From: Beta vulgaris subsp. vulgaris
Taxonomy: Eukaryota > Streptophyta > Magnoliopsida > Caryophyllales > Amaranthaceae
Length of the DNA stretch: 64,000 nucleotides
Reading direction: 5' to 3'
NCBI RefSeq assembly: GCF_026745355.1
Contig: NC_079202.1
Span: 5,907,629 to 5,971,628 of the forward strand
Positions 1 through 13,375 of the stretch are shown piece after piece. The position numbers were made by a program, and so were the translations under genes. The stretch's first letter is position 1. Each line of letters begins with the position of its first letter. The notes beneath the pieces were generated by a model. That model did no database searches, had not been told where the DNA came from, and saw nothing but the letters and a program-made list of their open reading frames with translations.

Positions 1-1304
1 AAAAAATCATATGTGGTGGATGTTGGAATATAAATAGAAGAAAATGGAAATTTTCGTTCATCAAAATAGATATGGCGACATATGATTATTTTACGTGAGG
101 ACGGGTCATAACACTTATAGCCACGATGGTTGGAAGGATAGCTCAAAAATACACATGGTGTTGAACGAGCTTGGAGTTTATGAATATTAGTGGAAGGGTA
201 AAGAGGAAAACAAAGACACCCAAAAACCCGCAAATGAGAATATGATGGTTCTTTGTGGTAAAGAATATGAAGAGGAGAATGATAGGCGATTGTCTTATGG
301 GGAAGGATATTGAGAAGATAAGTGGCCATTTGAAGAAACAAAGAAAGTGGAAGTTATGGGGATGGATTCATGGTAAAAAAATTTAGGTAAGATTTTATAA
401 TTAGTTGCTTTCTCTTGTTTAGAAAGCTAAGCGTATCACCTCCCATTTTACTGAATTATATCTGCTCTCTACTAAATACACAAACTTTATTTCTCTCTTG
501 CCATTACGATATTTTGGGATAGCGTGCGGTGCTCCAACTAGTAATACCATGATTTATGAATTACAAAAGCATTGTAATGCATCATTTTCTGACAGTGATT
601 GTAATGCACCATTAGAACAATATGTGGAGCATGGACCTGAGTGCATAATGATCTACATGCACTGATGCACCCGGTATGAAATGACAATCTCTATTCAATA
701 AAATGTAGATATGAATAGGTGGAGCAAAAGACGCATGAAATTACTTAAATCTAACAATAGAACATATAAGAAGAAAGGCTTCTGGCCAGTGGCGGATTTA
801 GTTACCACCACGCTGGTGCACATGCACCAGCAATATTTAAAAAAAAATTACTTTTCTCACGCATTCTTTTTTCACGGGTTCTTCTTTTTTACATCTCACC
901 TCTTCTCAAACCTCAATTCTCCCTTTCTCTTTCATAGAATCTCAGTCTTCACTTAATCACTTCTCCCTCCCGTCATCCGGCCTCACCGGCGGCGTGTCGG
1001 CGTAGTCTCACCTTCTCGGAGGCTGTTGCGTGGACGCGTGCATGGTGCACTGCTTTGTATCGCTTCATCGTGACTCGCGACTTGCAGCCACATATTCAGT
1101 GGGAATTGGTGGATGGCGGTGGACGACAATGGACGGAAAACCTCCAATAGTCGTGACTCGTGACTAGGTACATCTTAATCTGCTCAATTTGCTTGATTTC
1201 TTGTTTTACTTTATAGATTAGGGTTTATGAATTTCATGAGAATTGGAAACTAAATGTTCAATAACACAGATGCAGAGCCCTTTGAAAATTGGACAAAAGA
1301 AGTC
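1..1304. other. Flank without recognisable gene
   Basis: I see no supported gene here. Open frames are short and without family signatures. From about 840 to 960 the sequence is pyrimidine-rich and from about 960 to 1170 locally GC-rich (CACCGGCGGCGTG type), which may be the interior of the hAT-like remnant that begins at 787. Confidence 0.5.
787..830. mobile_element. hAT-like terminus, orphan
   Basis: The sequence CAGTGGCGGATTTAG at 787-801 resembles the terminal repeat CAGGGGCGGATCCAG of the complete hAT element at 35923. No matching inverted end was found in the window, so this is either a truncated element or chance similarity. Confidence 0.3.
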
Positions 1305-1503
1305 GACAATAACATTAAGTCAATAAGATAACTAAGTTCACCTAGTGTGAAAAGTGTCATGTAAAGCTTATACCCAAAAAAGTCGAGAAGTAAAATATCC
1401 TAGGACGTAAGATTGTGTTGTTTAGTTGACAATAACATTAAGTCAATAAGATAAGATTCACCTAAATAAGTAGTAAAAGTGTGAAAAGTGTCATGTAAAG
1501 CTT
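1305..1503. repeat. Short direct duplication
   Basis: Two near-identical stretches (1305-1370 and about 1428-1503) share GACAATAACATTAAGTCAAT at one end and GTGAAAAGTGTCATGTAAAG at the other, about 123 bp apart. The second copy carries a roughly 12-bp internal insertion. No coding content is visible. Confidence 0.7.
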
Positions 1504-1859
1504 TACTCTCAATGTAACCACATGGAAAACTTCCTACGAAGTATATTGTTATGTTCAATCAAATGACCACTAAACCTGTGACAAATCAAGCAACCCGAAA
1601 TAAACCCAAATATCTGCTAGTCTGCTATAGGGAGTTTACCGGGTTGCTACTAAAAGCAACTTAAAATTAAACATTGGATGCAACACGGCGACAAGTTGAA
1701 GCTCCAAATAAGCTGTACTTTGCTTCTTATGTTTTAACAATCAGCCCAAAGGGGATCCATAGTCATGATGTTTAAATAACATGAAAATATCCTAGCTGCT
1801 TCCTTACATTTACAAACATATATACAGTTCAACACTGAATCATCATCTCATTTATCTCG

Positions 1860-4800
1860 TTACATTCTGAACACACCATACTTCGTCTCTTCTGGAGAAT
1901 GATTCATTGAGGCAGAGATGCATAGACCAATAACCTTTCTTGTATCTGCAGGATCAATGATACCGTCATCCCAGAGCCTAGCTGTAGAATAATATGGAGA
2001 ACCTTCTTTCTCATATGCCTCTTCAACCTTCGCTTTGAATGTTTCCTCTTCTTGAGTTGTCCACTGCAGATATATTTGCATGCAAGATCAGTTAAGTGCA
2101 GCAGTTGATAATTGTCCAGCAAACAAAGACCACCAACATCTCCAAATGAATTGTACATTACCTCGATCCCTCGCCGTTGTTTGTTGGCTTTTTCTACTTG
2201 AGTCAGCACACCTGCAGCCTGAACATGACCATGAATAAAAATGAGTCATTACCTACATGTTATTCTTGTCCTTAAACATCAATAGGAGAATATGACAATA
2301 TAACTTCAAAATCTTTAGCTAGTTGTCTTGAACCCCCCCCCCCCCCCGCCCCCCCCCCAAAAAAAAAAAAAAAAAACCCAACAATTATCGGAACTCCCTT
2401 TTATGTCAAGGCTCAAGCAACAGTCCCATGCATCAATTAACAGAGTAAGCCTTTTAACTACTCTATATGTGATAAAGTTGGATAGAAAAGCGACGACCTT
2501 CCAAAGAAAGGCAGAGGCAGATGAGCCAACTAGCCAAGCGTGTAAACTAACCTTGTACATAAGGCACTTTTCAAAAGTGAAAATGCAGAAAGAAGCTGAG
2601 GCATGTGACAGTGGAGCTTAATTTCATTCCATGATATTATATGTATTACTTTGTAGATTGTTTAGAGGTAGGGATCTAGCTGGCATGTGATTAAGGTTTG
2701 GTCCTGGAGTCCTTCCTAGAAGATTTTCACGAATTCTAACCTTGAGGGAATGATGACAGATTCCGTTATTTAGGGTTTGGGGACTGCAGCAAAAAAGGTG
2801 ACAGCAAAGCACCAAGGATTGTGGATAGCTCAACCAAGAAGAGAGAAGAATATGAAAAAGTACTAGTTAGCAGTATCAATATCACTGTATAGAGGTTAAG
2901 GAAATCATCCAGAAAAAAAAATTCTCATTTCCTTGTATTTGGAGTGTGGAAGCCACTCGAAAGTTTTCTTTATTTTCCTTTAAACTTAATACAATACTTC
3001 TCTGTTCTCTCCTACTCTTCTTCTTTACTGTTGGTCTGAGTTCTGTGGAATACTACTGCTGCCATTCAGACCCTCGTATCAGTTAGAATTTTAGAACATT
3101 GCATTCACCCAAAAATAATGGTATTTTTGCAAATATTTTTCTTTCCTTTTTCTTTTCAATATTACATAAATGGAGAAAAAATAATTGCCATTAGTAAGCC
3201 ATGTGCACATCAAATAACCTATTTAACAGAAGTTTAATCTCAGACTTTGACATTTGAACTCAAGTCGCTTAAAGCTGTTTCTCACGGTTCACATTAGCCT
3301 AAATTGGGATGGAGCAGCACCATAATTCATAATATACTAATTTTGACAAGCCAATACTATGTAAAAAAGGTAGCAATATCATAATCAGCATAAATAGACC
3401 GTACCTGCGCTCCTCCCATTATGGAAATTCTCGCATTCGGCCAGAAGAACATGAAATTGGGGCTATATGCACGTCCGCACATTGCGTAGTTTCCCGCACC
3501 AAAACTTCCACCAATTATAATTGTGATTTTGGGAACCTGAAAAGAGAAAAATGTGCACAACACATACACGTCACTCATTTCCTGGTGTCCTCCTTGCTCA
3601 ACTAACAATTGCACATTAACTTGAAAGCAAGCCGAACATACATATAAGTCAAGATAACACATAGGTAGAGAAATATGCACCCGTGAAGGAAACTAACATT
3701 CCTATGAGGGGGTCCTACTACATGCTCCTGCCTCCTAGGATGTCAAAATCTTCCTTGAAGTTTAGAAACTAGGAGAAGTAAAGAATCCCAACCAAAATGA
3801 GACCTACAGCTTAAAGAAACGTCCAAACTATCTTTGCAGTCTAACCATCCATATCTTTAGTGTGTAGAGCTAATTCATCACTCTGAGCCATCATGCTTCA
3901 ATGTTTTACTGCCACTAAACTGACTAACATCTGGCCGCCCTGAAGGAATTATGAGATTAAGAAGAACACTGAACATATATGGGCATAATATAATGATCAG
4001 AGAGCCTAATAAAAGTAGACTTGAATTTGAAGAAAGCACTCGATATGATACTATACTTTAAAGACAATGAGGATACTAATAATATGACCAGTTTTTCTTC
4101 ACAGTTTAATTGAAATGACTACAACTTGGAAAACAAAATCTGTCCGACTTTCAAGAACAACTACAAAGATACCCAGTGTGACATCTTATGATTGGGAAAT
4201 ACTTAATGGGGTTGCTAATGCTTCTTAATAGTTATGGATAATGGTCTTTCAATGATACTTTCTTTGCTAGCAGTGTAGAACACAATTGACAGGTGCTTCT
4301 TAATCGTCTCAGTGGAAGAATGAGCAAGAATAATCTACAAATTCACAGACTGCAAACCTGGTCCACAAGTAGCTCTCCTAAATCATAAGCTTGCAGGTAA
4401 ATTTGCAGCACTAGCTGATTTCTAACTTCATCTCCAATTCATTTAAAAGTTGAGGCTTTACTTATAATTTGGTTCTTTATTTAAGACATGAGATAACAAT
4501 TTGAGTTGCAGAAAATAATTTACAACATTCCCGTCATAGCTAATAATGCACGCATATTAGTTGCATTTTCATGAGAACACTTGATCATGTCGTTCTTTCA
4601 GTGAAGCTGATAATTATGTACAGCACTAAGTTCCAAAATCCACATAACTTAGAGCTAGTCAAGCTTGGCAAAAGAAGGTAGTTGTTCATAACAATCATTA
4701 TGTAGATAATGATCAAAGCTCATACTTGTTTTTTCTTGGCTTGTTGAACATAAGAGATACTGAGATTGCAACGAACAAGCTCAATATCCAAAATAACAAA

Positions 4801-7800
4801 GATCAAGCTCGGATAAAGCCAACCAAACCTAAGGTGCATGACCTTTATGAAGTTCAGCCCAGTACATAGCACCCTACTTTTGTTTTTCTGTACAACTCTT
4901 AAGTTCTGCTCCTAATTATGACAACAAAGTAACAAACTACAAGGCACAAGCACTTGATAGAAATGCATTTAGACAAACACGAAGCTTCTTCAATACACAG
5001 TATAGTCTATATACAGATCTGGTATCCCAAGCCTCGAAAAAGGTACCTCCCATGGCAGTTAAGGGGGTTGGACATAACAATTTCAACCCTACAAAGGCAA
5101 TAACAAAGATGTCTCCAAAATGACCCTTGATATATGCAACAACTGTCGGCTGCTTTTCTATAAAAAGATGCACAAGCACAACAATATGTCACTTTTTATT
5201 CAGTCTATAATGATCGAAAACCAAAGAGGAAACAAACCTTTTGGCTCTTATTAAACTTCATGGATACAGTTATCACCCCCTCTACCCAGTCATATTTATT
5301 GATCAAACTTCAAAGACCCACATTCTTTGGACAATTCAAAATTGTAGCTAGAGCAGCATAAATAAAGTACAAATGTACAAGAGGGAATTATACTCTGTGT
5401 AACTCATCAAAGGGAAATAAACTAAATCTAGATGTTCGTTCACAATATTCAGCTTTAGAGAATTACACAACAATAACACATGAATAACATAGAATCAGCA
5501 TGGAGCTCAGAAGTTGAGAAACGGGGATTCCATGATAAGAGTTGATCCATAATACCCATGCATGATATACTTTATACAGGTCAAAATTATAATAGTACAC
5601 AGAACACTAATAAACTACAAACCTGATCATCACAATCCGTAATTGGATTAATAATCTAAGTGGTAAATGATGATCCTAGCCAGCACATGGTATTCTAAAT
5701 AACTTAATAAACACATGGTGATGCTTGCCAACACACGTGGTAACTTAATAAACTCACGTAAAGAACTTACAACTTACAACCCACATAAGAAATAATTGAA
5801 TCACAAAATAAAGCAATCCCTGTAATAAGAAAAAGGGTGGAATGGGATTTGAATGAAGGGTCAAAGGTGAAGTTGCACAACCAACCTTTGCACAAGCAAC
5901 AGCCATCACCATTTTTGCCCCAGCTTTTGCTATGCCATTGGCCTCAGCTCTTGAGCCAACCTACCAAGAAAAAAGAATTAGGAGATAATTGATATAAACT
6001 ACTGGTTTACTCAACATTATTCGTCACCAAATCTTTTACACCAATCATGTGTGTCTATAGAGTATAGACTATAGGCACCTTCTGAATAAAACTAAAACCT
6101 TTTGATTGAATCTTCTAATTTGAAACAGATAAAGTGGACATTAGAGAAAACTCAGTACAACTGAGAAATATATAATAGAAATGGAAGTTAACACGAAGAA
6201 AATAGACCCATGAAATAAGAAGATAGAGCCCTAGTTGAGATGAATGTCATACTGGAAGGTGTACAATGTTGTTCTCGAAAGAAAGAGATAGAACTCTTCA
6301 GGCTCAAATTGCAATTAAGATAAGCCTATTTATAGGAATTCTGCAGCAAATGGTGCAAGGAGAAGCCACAAGGCCTTAAGGATGAACTTTAACCAGAAAT
6401 ATGCCAGAGACCTACTCTAAATGCATTTATTAGCTAAAGTGGAGAATGGAAGTCCTAGCTCTAGAATGGCACCATTGGAAAACTCATACTTCATACTTCT
6501 TGCCATTTTTCATAACATTCTGCTGCATTCTAGCAACGTTTTTTTGAGATAGCAATACACCAGATACGCATAAACCACATACATTTGTGTCCCTCATAAT
6601 GTATCCTCAGAGATGGCGCTAGAAGAATCCCTGCTTAATACTTCCTTCTATTTTCCTTAGTTGCAACATTTTGTCTTTTGTCGGTAATTCATATACTAAC
6701 TTTGACCAAAACTTTTTGACTAATATGTATATATATAAAAATTTGATATTAGAGATGTTGGATTTATCTCAATGTATAATTTCAAACTTTAATTTCCAAT
6801 AAGTTTACCACTACTCCCTCCATCCTCAAAGAATTACCCTCTATACTATATTGACCAGTCCATAAATATTGTTCTGTTACCCTAAATGGAAATTTTACCC
6901 TACTCCATCCATGTGATATAGACTATGGGTTCCTCCACTATATCTCTCATGTGATGTGGGGACCTCCACTAGCACTCCTTTTTACTCAATCAATATGTTA
7001 CTTATTTTTACTCTATCTACCCCAGGAAAACCTACATTCCCCTACTGTTTACTCTTAATATGCATACCTATATTACCCAAACCTAATTGGACAACTAATT
7101 CATGACAGAGATAATTGAAGATTTTAGTGATTATAGTTATGCATTGACAGATGTGCAAGTCAAAGGTTGCAATTAAAAGAAAAACAGAAGTATTCTGTTG
7201 GTTGCCCCTAACTCTGTTCTAGTTCCAATATTGTCAATTCATAGATCACAAATAAAAAAAACATCTCCAAACAGATTTATCTATATTCAAGAGAAATAAG
7301 ATAATATCATACCATAAATCCAGTAATATTCTGAAGAAAAACCAATGGAATACCACGTTGGGTGCATAATTCAATGAAGTGGGCCCCTTTTAGAGCGGAT
7401 TCATTAAATAACACTCCATTATTTCCAAGGATGCCAACAGGTTTCCCACAAATTTTCGCAAACCCTGTTACAAGAGTCTGCAAAAGAATAGCCAACAAAA
7501 AATTTCAACAAAAAAATAAAATAAAAAAACAAAGATTAGCTATGATTTAGGTCGTTGTGTCCAAGTGATGCAATGGGCCTCACAGTGCCATACAGTTTCT
7601 TGAATTCGTCAAATTCACTCCCGTCAACGACACGAGCAATAACAGATCGTATATCGAATTGCTGCTTGTGATCTATTGGAGCAATATATCTGAGCTCTTT
7701 TGGATCATAAAGAGGTTCCTTGGGTTCTTCTGTCGTGAAATTCCAAGAATCAGGTAACTGTCCTCCTCCGGCCATATACAAGTTTTTAATAATATTCCTT

Positions 7801-10800
7801 CCTGTATGTAGTGCATGCAGCTCATCTGCAAGGAAACACCAAAATAGTTGAAATTGAAATGACTATGTTTCGTTGCTCCCCTCCCTTTAATGTATCTTCC
7901 ACAAGAGAGGAAAATCAAACAGGGAGCTGGTAAAACTAAGCTGCAAAATATCACATTTCTAAGGTTTTATTATTTCTGCTGATATATCTTGCAAGGATTA
8001 AAAAATTGTAATCTGGGCATGAACAAACTACAGTGGTCAATCTTCCCGGCCGTGTTGAGGAACTTCTCTATACATCCTCCTCGAGAATTTCTTCAACATA
8101 CAGAACAAAAGAAGCGAGGAATCACAATTTAAAAAGGAACGTAAAGCATGAAATCTGGTGTAGCCTAGATTTCTGATGATCCCTTTTTCTAATGCACTTA
8201 TTACTTGTGTCTTGATGAGAAGCGGATAAAACTTTGCAAGTAGCCAAGTAGTATAACTAAAACCATTAGTAGCATGATTCCACAATTCATATTGATGCTT
8301 CACTTGGCCAGAAAAAAGCATACAACTTATGTGACAAACTAGCTTAGACATCAATCTTCCCTTCACCATAATTCATAAAATGAAGTTGCTACCGATGATG
8401 GCACCATGAAAGCTACATACCAGCTAGAAGTGAAAGCAATGTTAACAAATTCAGCAATGGCTTATACTCTCTACAAGCAAGTACATGTGTTTTAAGAGCA
8501 ACAAGACTTCTATAAATTTCATGACATTAGTTTAGCAAGAATGCTAGTTGAAGCAAAGTGTCATGAAACTAACAAGAGAAAGCAGTAAAGATATCATTGA
8601 TCAACCAAAACACGTGAAATAAACCGAAAAAGATGCTACAGCAGCACAATACCTTCAGCAAAATAATCAGAAACTCCTGATATCTTACAGTGCACACTGG
8701 CACCTCCCAAATCCTCAGCAGAAATTTCCTCACCAGTTGCAGCCTGCTTCAAGACTTGCATCAAAAACAAACACATAACCAAGCATGTGTAATCTGAAAA
8801 TAATTTTGCAAAGTGGAAAAGTTAAAACAGAGTAATTCATGGAGTAGTCAATTTCAGAATTTACAAAATGAAGGATTTACGAAAACCCATCAGGATGTGC
8901 TTGGAAACTTAAAATCCGTATTCAATCCCAGATATTGAGATTAAATATCAATCTGGAATGTCATATTCCACTTTGATGTTTGGCAGCAGCCAAATTTCAA
9001 CTCCAGAGTTCAAAATAAATGAAATACAATTTGATTTATATTTCCTTTAGCGCATGATTAGCGGGTTAAATTAAAAAAACCTTGCCAAAGTCATTGACAA
9101 ATTGTCGCTCGAAGAAACATGAGCTAAGTAAACTTGCATAAATCTATCACTGACCTTCACAAGTGGAGGTCCAGCAAGAAATATTGTTCCATTTCCTTTC
9201 ACCATTACACTTTCATCAGCCATTGCAGGTATGTACGCACCCCCAGCAGTACATGAACCCAAAACGAGTGCAATTTGTGGTATACCTTGAGCAGACATAA
9301 TGGCCTGATTGTAAAAGATTCTGCCAAAGTTCTCCTTATCGGGAAAGACTTTAGCTTGTTTGGGAAGGAAAGCACCACCACTATCTACAAGGTACAAGCA
9401 TGGTAGCTTGCACTGAGCAGCAATTTCTTGTGCCCTCAGATGTTTCTTCACTGTGATGGGAAAATAAGTTCCTCCTTTAACAGTGGGATCATTAGCCACA
9501 AACATACAAAGTTTCCCATGAACTGGACCAATTCCAGTGATTATTCCACCAGATGGAAGGGACTCTTCATACAGCCCATGGCCTGCAAGCTAATTGCATC
9601 AATTTAAGCTTAGAGAAACTTGACATATTTTTCCTTATATCCATTGTTTGAGATGGAGGAAATTCATTTGTATGATAATAACCTCTTGACAGAGTAACTT
9701 CAAATTCCATCGTAAAGCGTAAAGTGAACAGATTTATAATGAGATTAAGTATCAGGAGTTTCAAAACTCAAACACACCAAATCAACCAATCTACTTCAAT
9801 TTCGAACATGATACAGTCACATATGAGGATAAAATTCTCAGCACAATGTCAATGACCTCAGAGGATGACCGATCAATTTTGAATATGACCCTGACTGTCT
9901 AGGGGTGGCAATGGGTCCAGTCTTGGGTTTTCTGTTAGACCCAGACCTTAACTCGGAATTTTTGAAGTTGACCCAGACTTGGAATCTTTGAAGTGCACCC
10001 AGACCCGCCCAAATCCATTGGGTTTGAAATTTTGAGACCCTTATGCAAACCTATTGGGTCTGGCAGGTCTCGGATCCAAAATGGGTTTCATCGCCCATTG
10101 GCTATTGGTCCACATTTACATTTTTTTATTGCTCATAACTACTAAATGAATAATGAAGCAATAAAGTTACAGCTCAAGAAAGCATATCATATCCTGCTTC
10201 AATTATTAATTTTACACAAAAATATAGAATATCAATCATACTAAAGATGTCTTTAACATTTATTTTTTATTTTGAATAAATATAGCATCCATAAGACGCT
10301 ATTCTAACGGCCTCGATGGAGAACATCAAAAGTGATTCCAGGACCTTCAACCAGCTATGACAATATTAAATCACTCACTAGTTGAGTACTTGTAGTGGCG
10401 ATCTACCTTGACAAGGATGAATATGAAGGAATACCATTCACTATATATTGAACTGCCAACCAAAAGAGGTCCAAAGTCTACACCCAATACCATTTACTTG
10501 AAAGCGTCACTAATTGAAGCCAAAAACCCAACACCTTCCACTATCTATTGAACTGGAATCTCTATTATATAAGGCAACATATGGGGGACACCAAAAAATA
10601 GAAAAAAGAAAAAAAAATAGAGGATAACTAACTATTTCATTTGAATGAAAAAAGGGGGGAAAGTAAGACATTTTAACTGAATATCAGTTTTTTGAAAAAA
10701 TAAAATCTAAAGACGGTTTTTCTACCCAATTAATTTTATTTTCTATTTCATTTGTTATCACACATTATCGCACGCATTGCGTGCATGTAAGACTAGTTAT

Positions 10801-11476
10801 CAATATTCAAACAGCCGGATTCAGCACCAAATTTTGTGATGGACCCAAAATATAATCAATTGAAAATCTAAGGTACTGCAAAACCTTCTGATTGAAATAC
10901 CAAATATAAAAAATTTCCAATTAAGGTTTTCATAGCTGTAATTCATAAATTTTTCATTTTATATCTAACTCTGACTAAAACAAACAAAAATTTCTATCAA
11001 TTCATGTACAATTAAACATAACAAAACTTAAAATCATTAGGAAAAAAAAAACAAAAATTTAATTACTACCTGGGAAAGTTCAAGGAAGGAAGAACCAGGA
11101 TCAAGAATCCGTTCGATTCTCTCTCTAGGAAGAAGCTTCTTCCGACTTCTATTTCTCTTTACAGCTTCTTCTCCCCCACCACAAAGTACCTTTGATTGAA
11201 AATCATACATATAAATATCATATCTTAAATTTGAAATATAAAATAATAAGGAATTACCTTGTTGATGTTAGAATGGAGTTGAGAGAGTAAATCGTGCATT
11301 AATTGGGAATTGCGAATAGAAGCGTCGGAATTTCTGTCAATGGCGTCGGGAAGAACTCCCAAACATAATTCTCTTTTTGTTTGAAGAATTGAAGCAGATG
11401 ATTTTAGGAGCCATGAACGAGAATTCCAGAATGATGATGATGGTTTTGATGAATTTCTGGTTAAGAAACCCAACAT
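1860..11476 (-). CDS. MCCB: 3-Methylcrotonyl-CoA carboxylase beta subunit, mitochondrial
   Basis: Exons on the minus strand, in order: 11476-11258, 11189-11070, 9589-9155, 8743-8653, 7825-7584, 7477-7313, 5960-5886, 3536-3405, 2218-2162 and 2063-1860 (stop TAA at 1862-1860). All introns are GT-AG and phases join, giving 579 residues, close to the roughly 587 of Arabidopsis MCCB. The protein is the carboxyltransferase subunit that moves CO2 from biotin on the alpha subunit to 3-methylcrotonyl-CoA in leucine breakdown. Exon 1 is Ser/Arg/Leu-rich and fits a mitochondrial presequence. Exon 3 holds [18 protein letters not shown] and [16 protein letters not shown] of the N-terminal crotonase-like domain. 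Exons 6-8 hold [28 protein letters not shown] and [16 protein letters not shown] (CoA and oxyanion-hole loops). The C-terminus ends YGVFRM as in plant orthologues. No internal stop or frameshift was seen, so the gene looks functional. Confidence 0.97.
2333..2376. repeat. Poly-C followed by poly-A tract in MCCB intron 8
   Basis: Positions 2333-2358 are C except one G at 2348, directly followed by 18 A (2359-2376). It lies in the intron between exons 9 and 8 of the MCCB gene, well away from both splice sites. Length is likely variable and hard to sequence. The proline-rich and glycine-rich open frames across it are artefacts. Confidence 0.95.
6814..6910. mobile_element. Possible Stowaway-type MITE end in MCCB intron 6
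   Basis: TA followed by CTCCCTCCATCCTCAAAG at 6812-6831 resembles the Stowaway terminus (CTCCCTCCGT type, TA target). No opposite end was located, so this is a possible truncated copy. Confidence 0.35.
9900..10120. mobile_element. hAT-like repeat remnant in MCCB intron 2
   Basis: It starts TAGGGGTGGCAATGGGT, a form typical of non-autonomous hAT termini and similar to the element at 59939, followed by repeated GACCCAGA/GGGTCTGG motifs on both strands. No matching right terminus was found. Confidence 0.4.
10559..10796 (+). mobile_element. Small non-autonomous Helitron in MCCB intron 2
   Basis: The element starts TCTCTATTATATAA (5'-TC) directly after an A and ends CTAG directly before a T, the A/T insertion rule of Helitrons. 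The hairpin GCACGC-ATT-GCGTGC at 10770-10784 lies 8 nt before the terminal CTAG. Length is 238 bp with no coding capacity. It lies between exons 2 and 3 of MCCB and does not touch splice sites. Confidence 0.8.
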
Positions 11477-13146
11477 CTCTGGAATTTAGGTTTTGTCAAA
11501 TTTTACTTTTTTCCTTAGTTTTACTCTTTTTCCAAGATATGATCGTAGTTCGTCATTTTGCTTCCTACAAAGTACAAAGATACAAGTACTAGTGATCCGA
11601 GTTCTTGCTGAGTTGCTGACTTGCTGTTGTTGACATGGAGGACTAATCCATTACACGCCCAAACATTTTCCACGTCAATTAACGATAATTGTCATGTTAT
11701 TTTCGTCAGTACGAGGGACTACCTTAGTTAGGTTTTGGACCCGTGCATAATGTACGAGAACGATTTAGTTTAATAAGAATGTTTATATATTAGCTACATT
11801 GAAAACATATAAACTATTCTTTATATCTATTCGGCCAAATTCGTTTTTGTATGATAAAAAGGCGTCTTTATATTAATTATAAAGTTGTTTAGCAGATACA
11901 TAACTCATATGTTTTCTTTATATGCTAGATTAATCGTAGTATTAGACATCTCATGTTCTTCCTCATAAATTAGAAACTATTAGGCATCTTTTACTCGTGA
12001 CTCTAGAAATGGTTATGTAAAATTAGTCATGCCTGCTAACTGGTCTCGGGAAACCCAATATGCGATAGAGATTGTCCTTGATTTTTAATACTTCCAAAAG
12101 AAACTGCTTTTTTTTTGAAACATCATAGGAAATTTTGTTTCATTTGACGGAATATCATACGGTGTATAAATACCTTATTCCCCGTTGCTACCTAAATGAC
12201 CATAACTTGGATGATTCGGTTTTTGACATGCTTGATTACCAACCTAGTATTGTTACATAAACCAGATGTTGGCCGGGTCAATATTCCTCAGTATCATCAC
12301 TGGTGTACCAACCTTTAGTCTTATATTGTGATTCAATAGACCGGAACATCTAATGGTATTTAGGAATTCAATGAAGTAGATTTCCATGCACTTCTAAGTT
12401 GCATTTTTTCTTAGAAATTGCATTTTTAAACTTAAATATACTCTATTAATAACCCGGGTAATTCGGACAACACATGATCATTCACAATCTCCACTATCTT
12501 ATGGGTCGAAGCAAAAATATCTATCATTATTTGAAAATACTTAGTTTCCTCTAAATGATCCTCTATGTGGTCGAATATATGTTTTCCACTATAGCTGATA
12601 TAAGATTATTTCCACCATCTATAAAATTGCCAATGAGTATATATATAGTACTCATGCGATGATATTTGCTATCTTGTTACAGATAAATAATTTACAAATC
12701 ATCCTAAGTTCAATTATGATAAGGATGATGAACAAAATTTCAAATTGAATATTGATCAACTCGTTGCAATACAAAATTTCAAATCCTTATTTTACATTAC
12801 TATTTACAATATAAAATTAGTCAGTACACCATTTTGATTTTAATGTTATATTGTAAATCTTTAAAAGCTTATTGTTGTGGATGAATTTCAATCTTTCTTT
12901 AGTATTTTAGTGTTATGCTCCCATTTGTATCTTCATTTGTTCTAAAAATTTGATATATTTATACTTTTGAACTGCATAATGGATCAGAGTGATTAAAAAT
13001 TGATAAATATAATTTTTCCCTTGTTGGTTTTTGTTCTTCGTAATTTCTTTTAGGGTGTGACATTTTCGTACTTCCCACTATACTTTTCGCCTCCCAAAAA
13101 ATACACTAAATGACATCAGTGGCCCACAGTTAACCCTTACTCCTTT
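11477..13146. other. AT-rich intergenic region upstream of MCCB
   Basis: The first few hundred bases must contain the MCCB promoter and 5' UTR, but I cannot place a TATA box or start site with confidence. The rest is AT-rich without open frames of note. The phrase ACCCGTGCATAATGTACG near 11738 resembles Helitron or Helitron-derived repeat sequence, but no ends were identified. Confidence 0.5.
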
Positions 13147-13375
13147 CACTAGTGGAAAAAACGGAAGGGCTGCGGTTAAAACGGCACTAAGGGCTGCGTT
13201 TTTGGCCAGCGGCCCTTTCCGTACCGCAGCCCTTCACAACGAAGGGCTGCAGTTGAGGCTCAAAACCGCAGCCCTTCCAATATGGAAGGGCTGCGGTTTT
13301 GGGGCTCAAACGCATCCCTTCTTTGTATAAAGGGTTGCGGTTTTGACCAAAATCGCAGCCCTTTTAACCCAAAAA
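13147..13375 (+). mobile_element. CACTA transposon terminus with subterminal repeats
   Basis: It starts CACTAGTGGAAAAAACGG, a CACTA-type terminal inverted repeat, and is followed by at least seven copies, in both orientations, of a GAAGGGCTGCGGTT motif. Such clustered subterminal repeats are the transposase-binding hallmark of this superfamily. The matching right end (TTTTCCACTAGTG) was not found, so the element is truncated, perhaps by the rearrangement that removed the 3' end of the neighbouring gypsy element. Confidence 0.75.

Noticed and set aside
2315..2621. Open frames across the poly-C/poly-A tract (Pro/Lys- or Gly-rich)
   Set aside because: Produced by homopolymers inside an intron of the MCCB gene.
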